Assembly: GCF_002931075.1 (NCBI RefSeq)
Contig: NZ_PSTQ01000001.1
Coordinates: 434,001-498,000, forward strand
Direction of reading: 5' to 3'
DNA from: Pseudoclavibacter sp. AY1F1
GTDB lineage: Bacteria > Actinomycetota > Actinomycetes > Actinomycetales > Microbacteriaceae
Length of the DNA stretch: 64,000 nt
Positions 21,597 through 30,290 of this stretch are shown here, piece by piece (the stretch's first letter is position 1; the number at the start of each line of letters is the position of its first letter). The position numbers and the translations under genes were made by a program. Under the pieces are notes generated by a model. That model was given only the letters and a program-made list of their open reading frames with translations. It did no database searches and was not told the DNA's origin.

Positions 21597-22391
21597 GTGA
21601 TGCGAAAGATCGAATCTGCCATTGACCTCGAACTCGACGGGGAAGCCGACCTCGTGTTCTCGATTGCCGCCCACACCTTGGCGAACCTCGAGAGCGAGAC
21701 GTTCACGATCACGGGGGACGGGCAGCCGCTGGACGTGATCGAGTCGATCGACCGCTCAGAGTGCCGCCTGCACCGCGTGACGACGTCCGCGAAGCACATC
21801 GAGATGCGGTACAGCGCGACCGTGCTCGACCGCGCGCAGCCGAACGAGCCGGAAGAGCTCGACCTCATCCAGTTCCGCCGCCCGTCTCGCTACGCGGAAT
21901 CGGATCTTCTCGGCCCGACGGCGCGTTCGATGTTCCGCGGCAAGCAGGGTTTCGAGCTCGTCGACGCGGTTGTCGATTGGGTCTCGCGGAACATCAGCTA
22001 CGTGCCCGGGTCGAGTGCCCCCACCGACGGAGCCCGCGACACGTTCCTCAAGCGCCAGGGCGTCTGCCGTGACTTCGCCCACCTCACGATCGCGTTCCTG
22101 CGCGCCAACGACCTGCCGGCCAGACTCGTGTCCGTGTACGCGCCCGGCCTCGTGCCCATGGACTTCCACGCCGTCGTCGAGGTGCTCGTCGACGGGGCAT
22201 GGTACGTCGTCGATGCGACGCACCTGGCACCCCGCCGTCTCATGCAGCGCATCGCGAGCGGACGGGACGCGGCCGACACCGCCTTCCTCAGCAACACCAT
22301 CGCGAACCTCCGCCTCTCGAAACTCCACGTGAACGCGACGTCGAGCGAGGTCATCCTCGAGGACTGGACCGAGCGGGTCCAGCTGGGCTGA
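21597..22391 (+). CDS. transglutaminase-like family protein
   Basis: 264 residues. The C-terminal half is a transglutaminase-core cysteine-peptidase fold: Cys in RQGVCRDFAHLTIAFLRA, His in MDFHAVVEVLVDG and Asp in WYVVDATH. The first 130 residues form a beta-rich domain typical of bacterial transglutaminase-like proteins. It is probably a cytosolic peptidase or amidase; substrate unknown. Start: GTG 21597 fits a leaderless transcript from CACAAT, and ATG 21600 is the alternative. A hairpin terminator separates it from argS. Confidence 0.8.
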   Translation: MMRKIESAIDLELDGEADLVFSIAAHTLANLESETFTITGDGQPLDVIESIDRSECRLHRVTTSAKHIEMRYSATVLDRAQPNEPEELDLIQFRRPSRYAESDLLGPTARSMFRGKQGFELVDAVVDWVSRNISYVPGSSAPTDGARDTFLKRQGVCRDFAHLTIAFLRANDLPARLVSVYAPGLVPMDFHAVVEVLVDGAWYVVDATHLAPRRLMQRIASGRDAADTAFLSNTIANLRLSKLHVNATSSEVILEDWTERVQLG

Positions 22392-22395
22392 CCCC

Positions 22396-22422
22396 GGCGC
22401 TCCTTCGCGCCGCCGGAGCGCC
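22396..22422 (+). terminator. hairpin terminator before argS
   Basis: GGCGCTCC and GGAGCGCC form an 8-bp stem with an 11-base loop, 4 bases after the transglutaminase-like gene and just upstream of the argS promoter element. No T run follows. Confidence 0.5.
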
Positions 22423-22433
22423 CGTCTCGGCTC

Positions 22434-22439
22434 TAAGAT
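22434..22439 (+). promoter_or_regulatory. putative -10 element (TAAGAT) for argS
   Basis: TAAGAT ends 9 bases before the argS ATG, giving a leader of zero to three bases. No Shine-Dalgarno match is present. Confidence 0.45.
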
Positions 22440-22448
22440 GGGTGGTCT

Positions 22449-24113
22449 ATGACTTCTCCAGCTCTCGTCACGGCTCTCACCACCGCTGTCAACGCCGCGC
22501 TCGCCCCCATCGAGGGCGCGCAGGGCATCACCGTCCCCGAGACGGACATCGTGCTCGAGCGGCCGCGAAACCGCGACCACGGCGACTGGGCCTCGAACAT
22601 CGCCATGCGCCTCGCGAAGCGTGTCGGCACGAACCCGCGAGAGCTGGCAACAAGCATCGTCGAGCAGCTTGTGCTCGACCCCCAGGTGGCGAGCGCCGAG
22701 GTCGCCGGTCCCGGCTTCATCAACATCACGCTCGACGCGGCGACCGCCGGTTCGCTCGCCAAGGTCATCGTCGAGGCTGGCTCGGCGTACGGCAACGGAG
22801 ACTCGCTCGCGGGCGTGAAGGTCAACCTCGAGTTCGTCTCGGCGAACCCGACCGGCCCCATCCACATGGGTGGCGTGCGCTGGGCGGCGGTCGGCGACTC
22901 GCTGGCGCGCGTGCTCATCGCGGCCGGCGCGGATGTGACCCGCGAGTACTACTTCAACGACCACGGCGCGCAGATCGACCGCTTCGCCCGCTCGCTCCTC
23001 GCCGCGTACCTGGGAGAGAGCACCCCTGAGGACGGCTACGGGGGTGCGTACATCTCCGACATCGCCGGCCAGGTGGCCGCAGCATACGGCGACGGTCTCG
23101 CTGGCCTCGACCGGGATGCGCAGCAGGAGGTGTTCCGCTCGAAGGGCGTCGAGCAGATGTTCGGCGAGATCAAACAGAAGCTTCACGACTTCGGCGTCGA
23201 CTTCGACGTCTTCTTCCACGAGGACTCCGTCCACGAGTCCGGCGCGGTGGCCCGTGCCATCGAACGCCTGCGAGAGCAGGGCCAGATCTTCGAGCAGGAC
23301 GGTGCGCAGTGGCTGCGCACCACCGAGTACGGCGACGACAAGGACCGCGTGGTCGTGCGCTCCAACGGCAGCCCCACCTACATGGCTGGCGACATCGGCT
23401 ACTACCTCGACAAGCGCGAGCGCGGCTTCGACCAGTGCATCATCATGCTCGGCGCCGACCACCACGGCTACGTCGCGCGCATGATGGCCATGGTCGCCGC
23501 GTTCGGTGACCAGCCTGGCGTGAACCTGCAGATCCTCATCGGCCAGATGGTCAACCTCGTGAAGGACGGCGAGCCGGTTCGCATGTCGAAGCGTGCCGGC
23601 ACGATCGTGACGCTCGACGATCTCGTCGATGCCGTGGGTGTTGACGCGGGTCGCTACGCCCTCGTGCGCTCGTCCGCAAACTCCACGCTCGACATCGACC
23701 TCGATGTCCTCGCGCAGCGCACCAACGACAACCCCGTCTTCTACGTCCAGTACGCGCACGCCCGCACCTGCGCTGTCGGCCGCAACGCCACCGAGTCGGG
23801 CGTGGACCGCTCGGTCTTCGAGCCGTCGCTGCTCGACCACGAGTCGGAGTCCGCGCTGCTCGGCGCGCTGCAGGACTTCCCGCGAGTCGTCGCGGCGGCG
23901 GCCGAGCTGCGCGAACCGCACCGTGTCGCCCGCTACGCGGAGGAGCTCGCCGGCCTGTACCACCGCTGGTACGACAACTGCCGCGTCATCCCTCGCGGCG
24001 ATGACGAGATCACCGACCTGCACCGCACCCGGCTCTGGCTGAACGACGCTACGAGTACGGTCCTGCGTTCAGCGCTCACGATGCTCGGCGTCTCGGCTCC
24101 AGAGCGGATGTAG
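22449..24113 (+). CDS. argS: arginine--tRNA ligase
   Basis: 554 residues, class I synthetase. The amino-terminal Add-1 domain includes [13 protein letters not shown], the HIGH signature appears as [11 protein letters not shown] (HMGG at 139-142) and the KMSKS-like RMSKRAGT is near 378. The C-terminal DALR anticodon-binding helices contain [11 protein letters not shown] and [12 protein letters not shown], with the end at [12 protein letters not shown]. It charges tRNA-Arg; one such tRNA is encoded less than 1 kb upstream. In many actinobacteria argS leads an operon with lysA, hom, thrB, rho and prfA, the order seen here with two DUF2993 genes inserted. Confidence 0.97.
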   Translation: MTSPALVTALTTAVNAALAPIEGAQGITVPETDIVLERPRNRDHGDWASNIAMRLAKRVGTNPRELATSIVEQLVLDPQVASAEVAGPGFINITLDAATAGSLAKVIVEAGSAYGNGDSLAGVKVNLEFVSANPTGPIHMGGVRWAAVGDSLARVLIAAGADVTREYYFNDHGAQIDRFARSLLAAYLGESTPEDGYGGAYISDIAGQVAAAYGDGLAGLDRDAQQEVFRSKGVEQMFGEIKQKLHDFGVDFDVFFHEDSVHESGAVARAIERLREQGQIFEQDGAQWLRTTEYGDDKDRVVVRSNGSPTYMAGDIGYYLDKRERGFDQCIIMLGADHHGYVARMMAMVAAFGDQPGVNLQILIGQMVNLVKDGEPVRMSKRAGTIVTLDDLVDAVGVDAGRYALVRSSANSTLDIDLDVLAQRTNDNPVFYVQYAHARTCAVGRNATESGVDRSVFEPSLLDHESESALLGALQDFPRVVAAAAELREPHRVARYAEELAGLYHRWYDNCRVIPRGDDEITDLHRTRLWLNDATSTVLRSALTMLGVSAPERM

Positions 24114-24119
24114 CTCGGC

Positions 24120-24905
24120 GTGACCCCGGTCGTCGAGTCGGAGCGGCTGATCCTGCCAGGGCCGAAGCGCGGCATGCGAACGTGGGTCAAAATGACCCTC
24201 TGGCTGCTTGGTGCGCTGCTCCTTCTCGTCGGACTCGACGTGGGCGTGCGACTCGTCGCGCAGGATCGGATCGCCCACCACGTGCAGGAGACGCTGCCGC
24301 CCGGAGTGAGCGGTGACGTGCAGGCGCGTGTTTATGGCTTCTCGACGCTCTGGCAGCTGGCCACTGGGCGCGCGAGCCACGTGACGGTGTCGGCCGATGA
24401 GCTCACGGCCTACGGCCTGAAGCTGGCGGCGAGCGTCGACGCGTACGGAGTTCACATCTTCGACGGGATGCGGACGGAGATGCTGACGGGCACCCTCAAC
24501 GTGCCGGAGGCGACGCTCGAGGGCGTCGCCGCGCTGCCGGGAACCGACGCGTCGCTGACGCTCGGAGACGACGAACTGTCGTACGCATCCACGGTCTCCT
24601 TCCTCGGTCTCACGGGCACGCTCACCGTCGATGCGCAGCTCCGTCTGATCGACGGGGAAGTGGTCATCGACCCGACAAACGTCGAGGTGTCTGGCACCGC
24701 CTTCGGGCAGGCGCTCACTCAGGCGCTCCCGGATATCGACGAGTTCGCGGTGCCCATCTGCACGGCCGACTACCTGCCGGCAGGACTGCACGTGTCCGAG
24801 CTGCGCATCGCCGAGGGGATGCTGACGGTCGGCGTGGAAGCCAGGAACATCGCCCTCTCCGCCGAAATCCCGGATTCCGGGGAGTTCTCCACCTGTCGCG
24901 ACTAG
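24120..24905 (+). CDS. LmeA/DUF2993 family lipid-binding protein, copy 1
   Basis: 261 residues from GTG 24120, 6 bases after argS. One signal-anchor helix (TLWLLGALLLLVGLDVGVRL, ~30-50) is followed by an extracytoplasmic beta-rich DUF2993 domain with repeated amphipathic strands such as SHVTVSADELTAYGLKL and VPEATLEGVAALPG. Mycobacterial LmeA in this family binds phospholipid and supports lipomannan elongation, so an envelope lipid or glycolipid role is plausible. It is followed by a second DUF2993-type protein with a similar plan, so the two probably arose by duplication. Confidence 0.72.
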   Translation: MTPVVESERLILPGPKRGMRTWVKMTLWLLGALLLLVGLDVGVRLVAQDRIAHHVQETLPPGVSGDVQARVYGFSTLWQLATGRASHVTVSADELTAYGLKLAASVDAYGVHIFDGMRTEMLTGTLNVPEATLEGVAALPGTDASLTLGDDELSYASTVSFLGLTGTLTVDAQLRLIDGEVVIDPTNVEVSGTAFGQALTQALPDIDEFAVPICTADYLPAGLHVSELRIAEGMLTVGVEARNIALSAEIPDSGEFSTCRD

Positions 24906-25010
24906 TTTCGAGCTGAGACGATGGGGTCTGTGCCGACGAGGCCGCACGGGCTCGCCGGCTCGCGCTCCGCGTATCGCCGGCCCGCGCCGCCGAGGAACTG
25001 GAGAACTGTG

Positions 25011-26210
25011 ATGAGCATGCCGCCGAACGGACAGGGCTCCGGACAGCAGCCGGGGCACGGGCAACAGCGTCCTGGCTACGGGCAGCAGCCCGGTTACGGC
25101 CAGCCCCAGTCGATTCAGGGCCAGCCGAGTCAGTATGGCCAGCCGAGTCAGTATGGCCAGCCAGGTCAGCAGAGCCAGCCAGGTTTCGGTCAGCAGCCGC
25201 AGCCCGGGCAACCGCAGCACCCCGGCTACGGCCAGCAGCCTCGGCAGCCCGGGTACGGCCAGCCGGCGCCGGGGCAAGGCTATGGCCACCCGCAGCGGCC
25301 GCCGTTCGGGCAGCCACAGGGACAGCCACAGGGACAACCAGGGGTTCAGCCCCAGGGGCAGCCCCAGGGTGGTAGCCATGGCCAGCAGATTGCCTTCGTT
25401 GGCGGTCAGCCCCCGCACGGCCAGCAGCCCGGGGCCTGGCAGGGCGGCCAGCCGCAGGGGAAGAAGGCGCGGCCCTGGTACGCGCAGTGGTGGCTTTGGA
25501 CCGGAGTCGGCGTCGTGGTCGTCGTGGGTGGCCTGGTCATCGGCGAGTTCGTAGCCCGCGCCAACGTCACCAGTGCGCTCGAGGAGCAGGCGAGCAAGAT
25601 CGTCATCGACAACTACGGGGAGGACGAGACCCCGGGGGAGTTCGCCGTCACGGTGGATGGCTTCAGCGTGCTCGCCCAGGTTCTCGCCGGGAAGATCGAC
25701 CACGCCACGATGACCTCCCAGGGCGACGGCGGCATCACGGTCGGCATCGATCTGACCGGCATCGACGCGTCCCTCGAGGGGCCAGTGGACTCGACGACGG
25801 TCGATCTCTCCGTCGCGACGGACGTGCTTGACGGCGTCCCGGCCGCATTGCAGGGCGAGGACAGCGAGATCAACACCGACTCCTATGAGACGACCATCAG
25901 CTACGGCGACGACGTCATCAACATCGAGGCGGTCAGCGGCACGGGCGAGTGGCAGGTCAAGGTGCAGTCGGAACTCGGCTACGAGACGGCCGACGGCAAG
26001 CTCTTCGTGACGAGCGACAGCAGCATGACGCTCTTCGGCACGAGCATTCCGTTCGGGTCGAACGAGAAGGTCGAGGTGCCGACGTGCGAGGGTTCGGAGC
26101 TCGAGGCCAAGGTCACGGACGCGAGCGTCTCGAGTGACGCGCTGACCTTCTCCTGGCAGGTCGACGGTGCGCAGCTCACCGAACTCCCGGCGGTCGCCGA
26201 CTGCCTGTAG
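25011..26210 (+). CDS. DUF2993-like protein with long Gln/Pro/Gly-rich cytoplasmic repeats, copy 2
   Basis: 399 residues. The ATG has GGAGA 6 bases upstream. The first ~150 residues are low-complexity repeats ([24 protein letters not shown]). One transmembrane helix follows ([21 protein letters not shown], ~158-182) after a basic KKARPWYAQ, then an extracytoplasmic beta-rich domain (about 190-399) comparable to the DUF2993 domain of the preceding gene ([28 protein letters not shown]). Topology therefore puts the repeats in the cytoplasm. The repeats resemble those that recruit SH3-type or other partners, but none is identified. Function unknown. Confidence 0.68.
   Translation: MSMPPNGQGSGQQPGHGQQRPGYGQQPGYGQPQSIQGQPSQYGQPSQYGQPGQQSQPGFGQQPQPGQPQHPGYGQQPRQPGYGQPAPGQGYGHPQRPPFGQPQGQPQGQPGVQPQGQPQGGSHGQQIAFVGGQPPHGQQPGAWQGGQPQGKKARPWYAQWWLWTGVGVVVVVGGLVIGEFVARANVTSALEEQASKIVIDNYGEDETPGEFAVTVDGFSVLAQVLAGKIDHATMTSQGDGGITVGIDLTGIDASLEGPVDSTTVDLSVATDVLDGVPAALQGEDSEINTDSYETTISYGDDVINIEAVSGTGEWQVKVQSELGYETADGKLFVTSDSSMTLFGTSIPFGSNEKVEVPTCEGSELEAKVTDASVSSDALTFSWQVDGAQLTELPAVADCL
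25122..25157. repeat. two exact tandem 18-bp repeats in a Q/P/G-rich coding tract
   Basis: CAGCCGAGTCAGTATGGC occurs twice in tandem within the low-complexity 5' part of the copy 2 DUF2993-like gene, encoding repeated QPSQYG. Looser repeats cover about 25030-25480. Confidence 0.85.
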
Positions 26211-26264
26211 CCGTGGCGCCTGCGTGTCGGCGCTGCTGACCTGTCCCGGTTCGAGGCCAGCGGC

Positions 26265-26270
26265 TAGCAT
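26265..26270 (+). promoter_or_regulatory. putative leaderless promoter -10 (TAGCAT) for lysA
   Basis: TAGCAT, six bases, then the GTG start of lysA at 26277. There is no Shine-Dalgarno sequence. Confidence 0.55.
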
Positions 26271-26276
26271 GCTCTG

Positions 26277-27737
26277 GTGCCTGAAGCTCTCCGCGAACCC
26301 CAAGCCGCCCACTCGACCGGTGCCAATCCGCTTGCGCCGATCGACCTCGAAGTCCCAAGCGACCTGAATTCGCTCGACGCCCACGTCTGGTCGAAGAACG
26401 CTCAGCGCGGCGCGGATGGTGCCCTGAAGATCGCGGGTCTGGATGCTCGGGCGCTGACGGAGCAGTTCGGCACCCCGTTGTACGTCGTCGACGAGGACGA
26501 CGCTCGCTCCCGCGCTGCCGCGACGGTCGGGGCCTTCACCGATGCCTTCGAGCCGCTCGGAGCTACCGCGAAGGTCTATTACGCGGGCAAGGCGTTCCTG
26601 AGCGCCGATGTCGTCAGGTGGATGCTCGAGGAGGGATGCGCGATCGACGTGTGCAGCGAGGGCGAACTCGCGCTTGCCCTCGCGGCCGGTGCGCCGCCTG
26701 CCCTGATCGGCTTCCACGGCAACAACAAGTCGACCCGCGAGATCGGCCTCGCGGTGTCCGCGGGCATCGGCGCGATTGTGCTCGACAGCGCCCAGGAGCT
26801 CGAGCGCGTGGCGGCGGCAGCCGCCGACGCGGGAGTCCGCCAGTCAGTACGTCTGCGCGTCAACTCAGGGGTACACGCGTCGACACACGAGTTCCTCGCG
26901 ACGAGCCGCGAAGACCAGAAGTTCGGCATCCCGCTCGACGAGGTGGATGCGTTTGTCGCGCGCATTCGGGAAAACGACTCCCTCGAATTCCTCGGCCTGC
27001 ACTCACACATCGGCTCGCAGATCTTCGACGCCGACGGTTTCGGCGAGGCGGCGGACCGCCTCGTCGAGGTGCACGCCCGCCTCCTTGCCGATGGCCCGGT
27101 GCCCGAGCTCAACCTCGGCGGCGGCTACGGGATCGCTTACCTGCCACGCGAGACGCCGACAGACATCCGCACGATGGCCTCGCACATCGCCTCCCACGTC
27201 GCCGACGCGTGTGCGCGTCTTGGTGTCGCCGTTCCGAACATGGCGTTCGAGCCGGGCCGCACCATCATCGGCCCCGCTGGCACAGCCCTGTACGAGGTCG
27301 GTACGACCAAGACCGTCAGGGTGCCCCTCGACGAGGGCGGAAGCGCTGAGCGCCTCTATGTCTCGGTGGACGGGGGCATGAGCGACAACGTGAGGGCCGC
27401 GCTCTACGAGGCCGAGTACTGCGTCCGCCTCGCATCTCGAGCATCCGCCGCGGGTCCCGCGCTCGTTCGTGTCGTTGGAAAACACTGTGAGTCCGGCGAC
27501 ATCGTCGTTCTGGCAGACTATCTCCCGAGCGATGTCGCCCCCGGCGACCTCGTCGCCGTGCCAGCGACCGGCGCTTACTGCTGGTCGCTCTCGAGCAACT
27601 ACAACATGATCGGCCGACCGGCCGTCGTCGCGGTTCGCGGCGGCGAGGCGCGCACGCTGATCCGTGCGGAGTCCGTGGCCGATCTGCTTGCCAGAGACGC
27701 GGGACTCACAGCTGCCGTGACCGATGAGCGCCCGTAA
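26277..27737 (+). CDS. lysA: diaminopimelate decarboxylase
   Basis: 486 residues, fold type III PLP enzyme. PLP-binding Lys105 is in KVYYAGKAFL, HSHIGSQI follows, the glycine loop is LNLGGGYGIAY, and the second-domain motifs are EPGRTIIGPAG, GKHCESGD and FxxNYN-like SSNYNMIGRP. It converts meso-diaminopimelate to lysine in the last step of lysine synthesis. The first ~40 residues extend beyond the family core. The GTG start fits a leaderless transcript. The hom ATG lies 13 bases downstream, so lysA, hom and thrB form an aspartate-family operon. Confidence 0.96.
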   Translation: MPEALREPQAAHSTGANPLAPIDLEVPSDLNSLDAHVWSKNAQRGADGALKIAGLDARALTEQFGTPLYVVDEDDARSRAAATVGAFTDAFEPLGATAKVYYAGKAFLSADVVRWMLEEGCAIDVCSEGELALALAAGAPPALIGFHGNNKSTREIGLAVSAGIGAIVLDSAQELERVAAAAADAGVRQSVRLRVNSGVHASTHEFLATSREDQKFGIPLDEVDAFVARIRENDSLEFLGLHSHIGSQIFDADGFGEAADRLVEVHARLLADGPVPELNLGGGYGIAYLPRETPTDIRTMASHIASHVADACARLGVAVPNMAFEPGRTIIGPAGTALYEVGTTKTVRVPLDEGGSAERLYVSVDGGMSDNVRAALYEAEYCVRLASRASAAGPALVRVVGKHCESGDIVVLADYLPSDVAPGDLVAVPATGAYCWSLSSNYNMIGRPAVVAVRGGEARTLIRAESVADLLARDAGLTAAVTDERP

Positions 27738-27750
27738 CCGAGGAGAATTG

Positions 27751-29100
27751 ATGAACCAGAACCGACCCATCCGTGTCGCCCTGCTTGGCGCAGGATCCGT
27801 CGGGTCGCAGGTCGCCCGCATCCTGCTCGAGAACGCCGACGAGCTCGCCGCCCGCGTGGGCGCACCGCTGCTGCTCACCGGGATCGCAGTGCGAAACGTC
27901 GACGCGAAGCGCGACGTCGACCTGCCCAAGGAACTCTTCACCGACGACGCCGAGCGCCTCATCTTGGGGTCCGACATCGTCATCGAGCTCATGGGCGGCA
28001 TCGACCCCGCCAAGGGACTCATCTCCCTCGCTCTCTCCACGGGTGCCGACGTCGTGACCGCCAACAAGGCGCTCATCGCGGCTCACGGCCCCGAGCTGTT
28101 CGACCAGGCGAGGCGCGTCGGGGCGCAGCTCACCTACGAGGCCGCCGTCGCAGGGGCCATCCCGATCATCCGCCCGCTGCGAGACAGCCTCGCCGGCGAC
28201 CGCGTCGAGCGCATCCTCGGCATCGTCAACGGCACCACCAACTTCATCCTCGACCGCATGCACACGCGCGGCGACTCTCTCGAGGAAGCCCTGCGCATCG
28301 CCACGGACCTCGGCTACGCCGAGGCGGACCCGACGGCCGACATCGGCGGCTACGACGCGCAGCAGAAGGCCGCGATCCTCGCCTCCATCGCGTTCCACAC
28401 CGAGGTCCCGGTCGAGCTGGTCCATCGCGAGGGCATCACCGAGATCACGATCGAGCAGATCGAGCGCGCGAAGGCGGCGGGCTTCGTCGTCAAGCTGCTC
28501 GCGATCTGCGAGCGCGTGACGACTTCAGACGGCGTCGAGGGAATCTCGGCAAGGGTCTATCCCGCGCTCGTCGACACACAGCATCCACTCGCCTCCGTGC
28601 ACGGCGGCAACAACGCCGTGTTCGTGCAGGCCCAGGCGGCCGGCGACCTCATGTTCTACGGTGCAGGCGCCGGGGGAGTCGAGACCGCGTCCGCCGTGCT
28701 CGGCGACCTCGTCTCGTCGGCCCGACGCCGCGTCAACGGCGGCCCGGGACTCGGTGAATCGACCCACGCGGACCTGCCGGTCCTCGAGGTCGGCGAGATC
28801 ACGACCCGCTACCAGATCATCCTCGAAGTGCACGACCGTCCCGGTGTGCTCGCCGAGATCGCGAAGGTGTTCAGCGACTTCGGGGTCTCGGTCTCGACGC
28901 TCGAGCAGCGCAGCACCGGATCGGCGGATGGCGCGGCCACCCCCGGTCACGCCGACGGCGGCTCGGAGGGTGGCGCCACTCTCGTCATCGGCACGCACGC
29001 CGCCACCGAGCGCGCCCTCTCGGCGCTTGCCGAAGCGCTGGCCGCGCATGAAGCCTCGCGGCGCGTCACCGGCGTCCTCCGCGTCGAGGGTGCGCTCTAG
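27751..29100 (+). CDS. hom: homoserine dehydrogenase
   Basis: 449 residues with AGGAG ahead of the ATG; an upstream in-frame ATG inside lysA is less likely. The amino-terminal Rossmann motif is LLGAGSVGSQVA. The catalytic core has TANKALIAAHG, YEAAVAGAIPII, NGTTNFIL and the Lys/Asp-bearing ADPTADIGGYDAQQKAAILASIAF. A C-terminal ACT domain (about 360-449, YQIILEVHDRPGVLAEIAKVF) is consistent with threonine feedback. An extra Gly/Ala/Asp-rich linker (SADGAATPGHADGGSEGG) interrupts the ACT domain. It reduces aspartate semialdehyde to homoserine, which feeds ThrB and MetX. Confidence 0.96.
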   Translation: MNQNRPIRVALLGAGSVGSQVARILLENADELAARVGAPLLLTGIAVRNVDAKRDVDLPKELFTDDAERLILGSDIVIELMGGIDPAKGLISLALSTGADVVTANKALIAAHGPELFDQARRVGAQLTYEAAVAGAIPIIRPLRDSLAGDRVERILGIVNGTTNFILDRMHTRGDSLEEALRIATDLGYAEADPTADIGGYDAQQKAAILASIAFHTEVPVELVHREGITEITIEQIERAKAAGFVVKLLAICERVTTSDGVEGISARVYPALVDTQHPLASVHGGNNAVFVQAQAAGDLMFYGAGAGGVETASAVLGDLVSSARRRVNGGPGLGESTHADLPVLEVGEITTRYQIILEVHDRPGVLAEIAKVFSDFGVSVSTLEQRSTGSADGAATPGHADGGSEGGATLVIGTHAATERALSALAEALAAHEASRRVTGVLRVEGAL

Positions 29101-29113
29101 CGCAGGGCACCTC

Positions 29114-29139
29114 GCCGATGCCCGTCCCCGTGCATCGGC
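29114..29139 (+). promoter_or_regulatory. intercistronic hairpin between hom and thrB
   Basis: GCCGATGC and GCATCGGC form an 8-bp stem with a 10-base loop, 14 bases after the hom stop. It is within an operon, so it may attenuate or process the message rather than end it. Confidence 0.45.
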
Positions 29140-29196
29140 AGTCGTGCCCGTCGATACCAGTCCAATCGCATCAGTCCTCTGCCTAGGAGTCGCAGC

Positions 29197-30147
29197 ATGA
29201 AGCAGGTCGAACAGGCGCGTCGCGTCGAAGTCAAGGTCCCCGCGACGAGCGCAAATCTCGGCCCGGGCTTCGACACGCTCGGACTGGCACTTGCCGTCTA
29301 CGACACGCTCGTCGTAGAAAGCGCGCCCGCTGGCGTGCTCGAGATCGATGTCGAGGGCGTCGGTGCCGAGAGCGTCCCGCGCGACGCCTCGCACCTCGTC
29401 GTGCAGTCGATCGAGCACACCCTGAAGGGACTCGGCTACGAGATGCCGGGTCTGCGCGTTCGCGCTGTCAACACGATCCCGCACGGCCGCGGCATGGGCT
29501 CGTCGGGCGCAGCAATCGTCTCAGGCGTCATGGCTGCAGCCGCGCTCGTGTCCAACGACGTCGAGCTCAACGCCGACACCCTGCTGCGATTCGCCACCGA
29601 GCTTGAGGGCCACCCTGACAACGTGGCGCCCTGCCTCTTCGGCGGGCTCACGATCGCCTGGGTCGGAGAGAACGGCCCGCGGTCGAAGCAACTGCTCGTG
29701 CACCGCGGGGTCTCGCCGATCGTCCTCATCCCAACCGAGACGATGTCGACCAAGCTCGCTCGAAGCCTCCAGCCGGAGAGCGTCCCGCACGCCGACGCGA
29801 TCTTCAACCTCTCGCGGTCGGCGCTGCTCGTCGCGGCTCTTGTCCAGAGCCCGGAGCTGCTCTTCGAGGCGACCGAGGACCGTCTCCACCAGAGCTACCG
29901 CGCCTCGGCCATGCCGTTCACGAGCGGCCTCGTGGCCGAGCTGCGTGCGGCCGGGCTGCCTGCAGTCGTCTCGGGCGCAGGCCCAAGCGTGCTTGTGCTC
30001 TGCGACAGCCCCGAGCAGCGCCTGCAGGCCGCCGCGGTTGCGGAGGCCAACACGCAGACGCAGTGGAACGCGATCATGCCGGCCGTTGATTTCCTCGGTG
30101 CTACAGTTGAGGTGCTGTCGGGCGACGCGGCCACACTTTCGGTGTAG
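29197..30147 (+). CDS. thrB: homoserine kinase
   Basis: 316 residues, GHMP kinase. VPATSANLGPGFDTLGLAL opens the protein, the ATP-binding loop is PHGRGMGSSGAAIVSG, and GAGPSVLVL near the C-terminus is motif 3. It phosphorylates homoserine using ATP for threonine synthesis; threonine synthase is not in this window. The ATG has TAGGAG 7 bases upstream. The end is followed by a 143-base gap before rho. Confidence 0.96.
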   Translation: MKQVEQARRVEVKVPATSANLGPGFDTLGLALAVYDTLVVESAPAGVLEIDVEGVGAESVPRDASHLVVQSIEHTLKGLGYEMPGLRVRAVNTIPHGRGMGSSGAAIVSGVMAAAALVSNDVELNADTLLRFATELEGHPDNVAPCLFGGLTIAWVGENGPRSKQLLVHRGVSPIVLIPTETMSTKLARSLQPESVPHADAIFNLSRSALLVAALVQSPELLFEATEDRLHQSYRASAMPFTSGLVAELRAAGLPAVVSGAGPSVLVLCDSPEQRLQAAAVAEANTQTQWNAIMPAVDFLGATVEVLSGDAATLSV

Positions 30148-30290
30148 GCACAGCGCGACAGCTTCAACTCTCCGAGCAGCGGAGTACGCACCCCCCTCGA
30201 TTTCTGTCGATGTGGTTCCGAGTGTGTGAGAAGTCCCGCTCGCTCGATCTGAACACCGCAGAACGCGGTAGAGGTAAGGATTCACAGCAG

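Noticed and set aside
21756-24023. 755-codon minus-strand open frame opposite argS
   Set aside because: Antisense to a conserved synthetase, Arg/Val/Asp-rich without domain features.
25030-25480. CRISPR-like or satellite repeats
   Set aside because: The repeats are in frame, degenerate and encode a Q/P/G-rich tail; there are no uniform spacers or cas genes.
24069-26717. 882-codon open frame on the minus strand across lysA and the DUF2993 genes
   Set aside because: It is an antisense shadow of three genes with clear families; high GC keeps antisense frames open. No ribosome binding site or motif.
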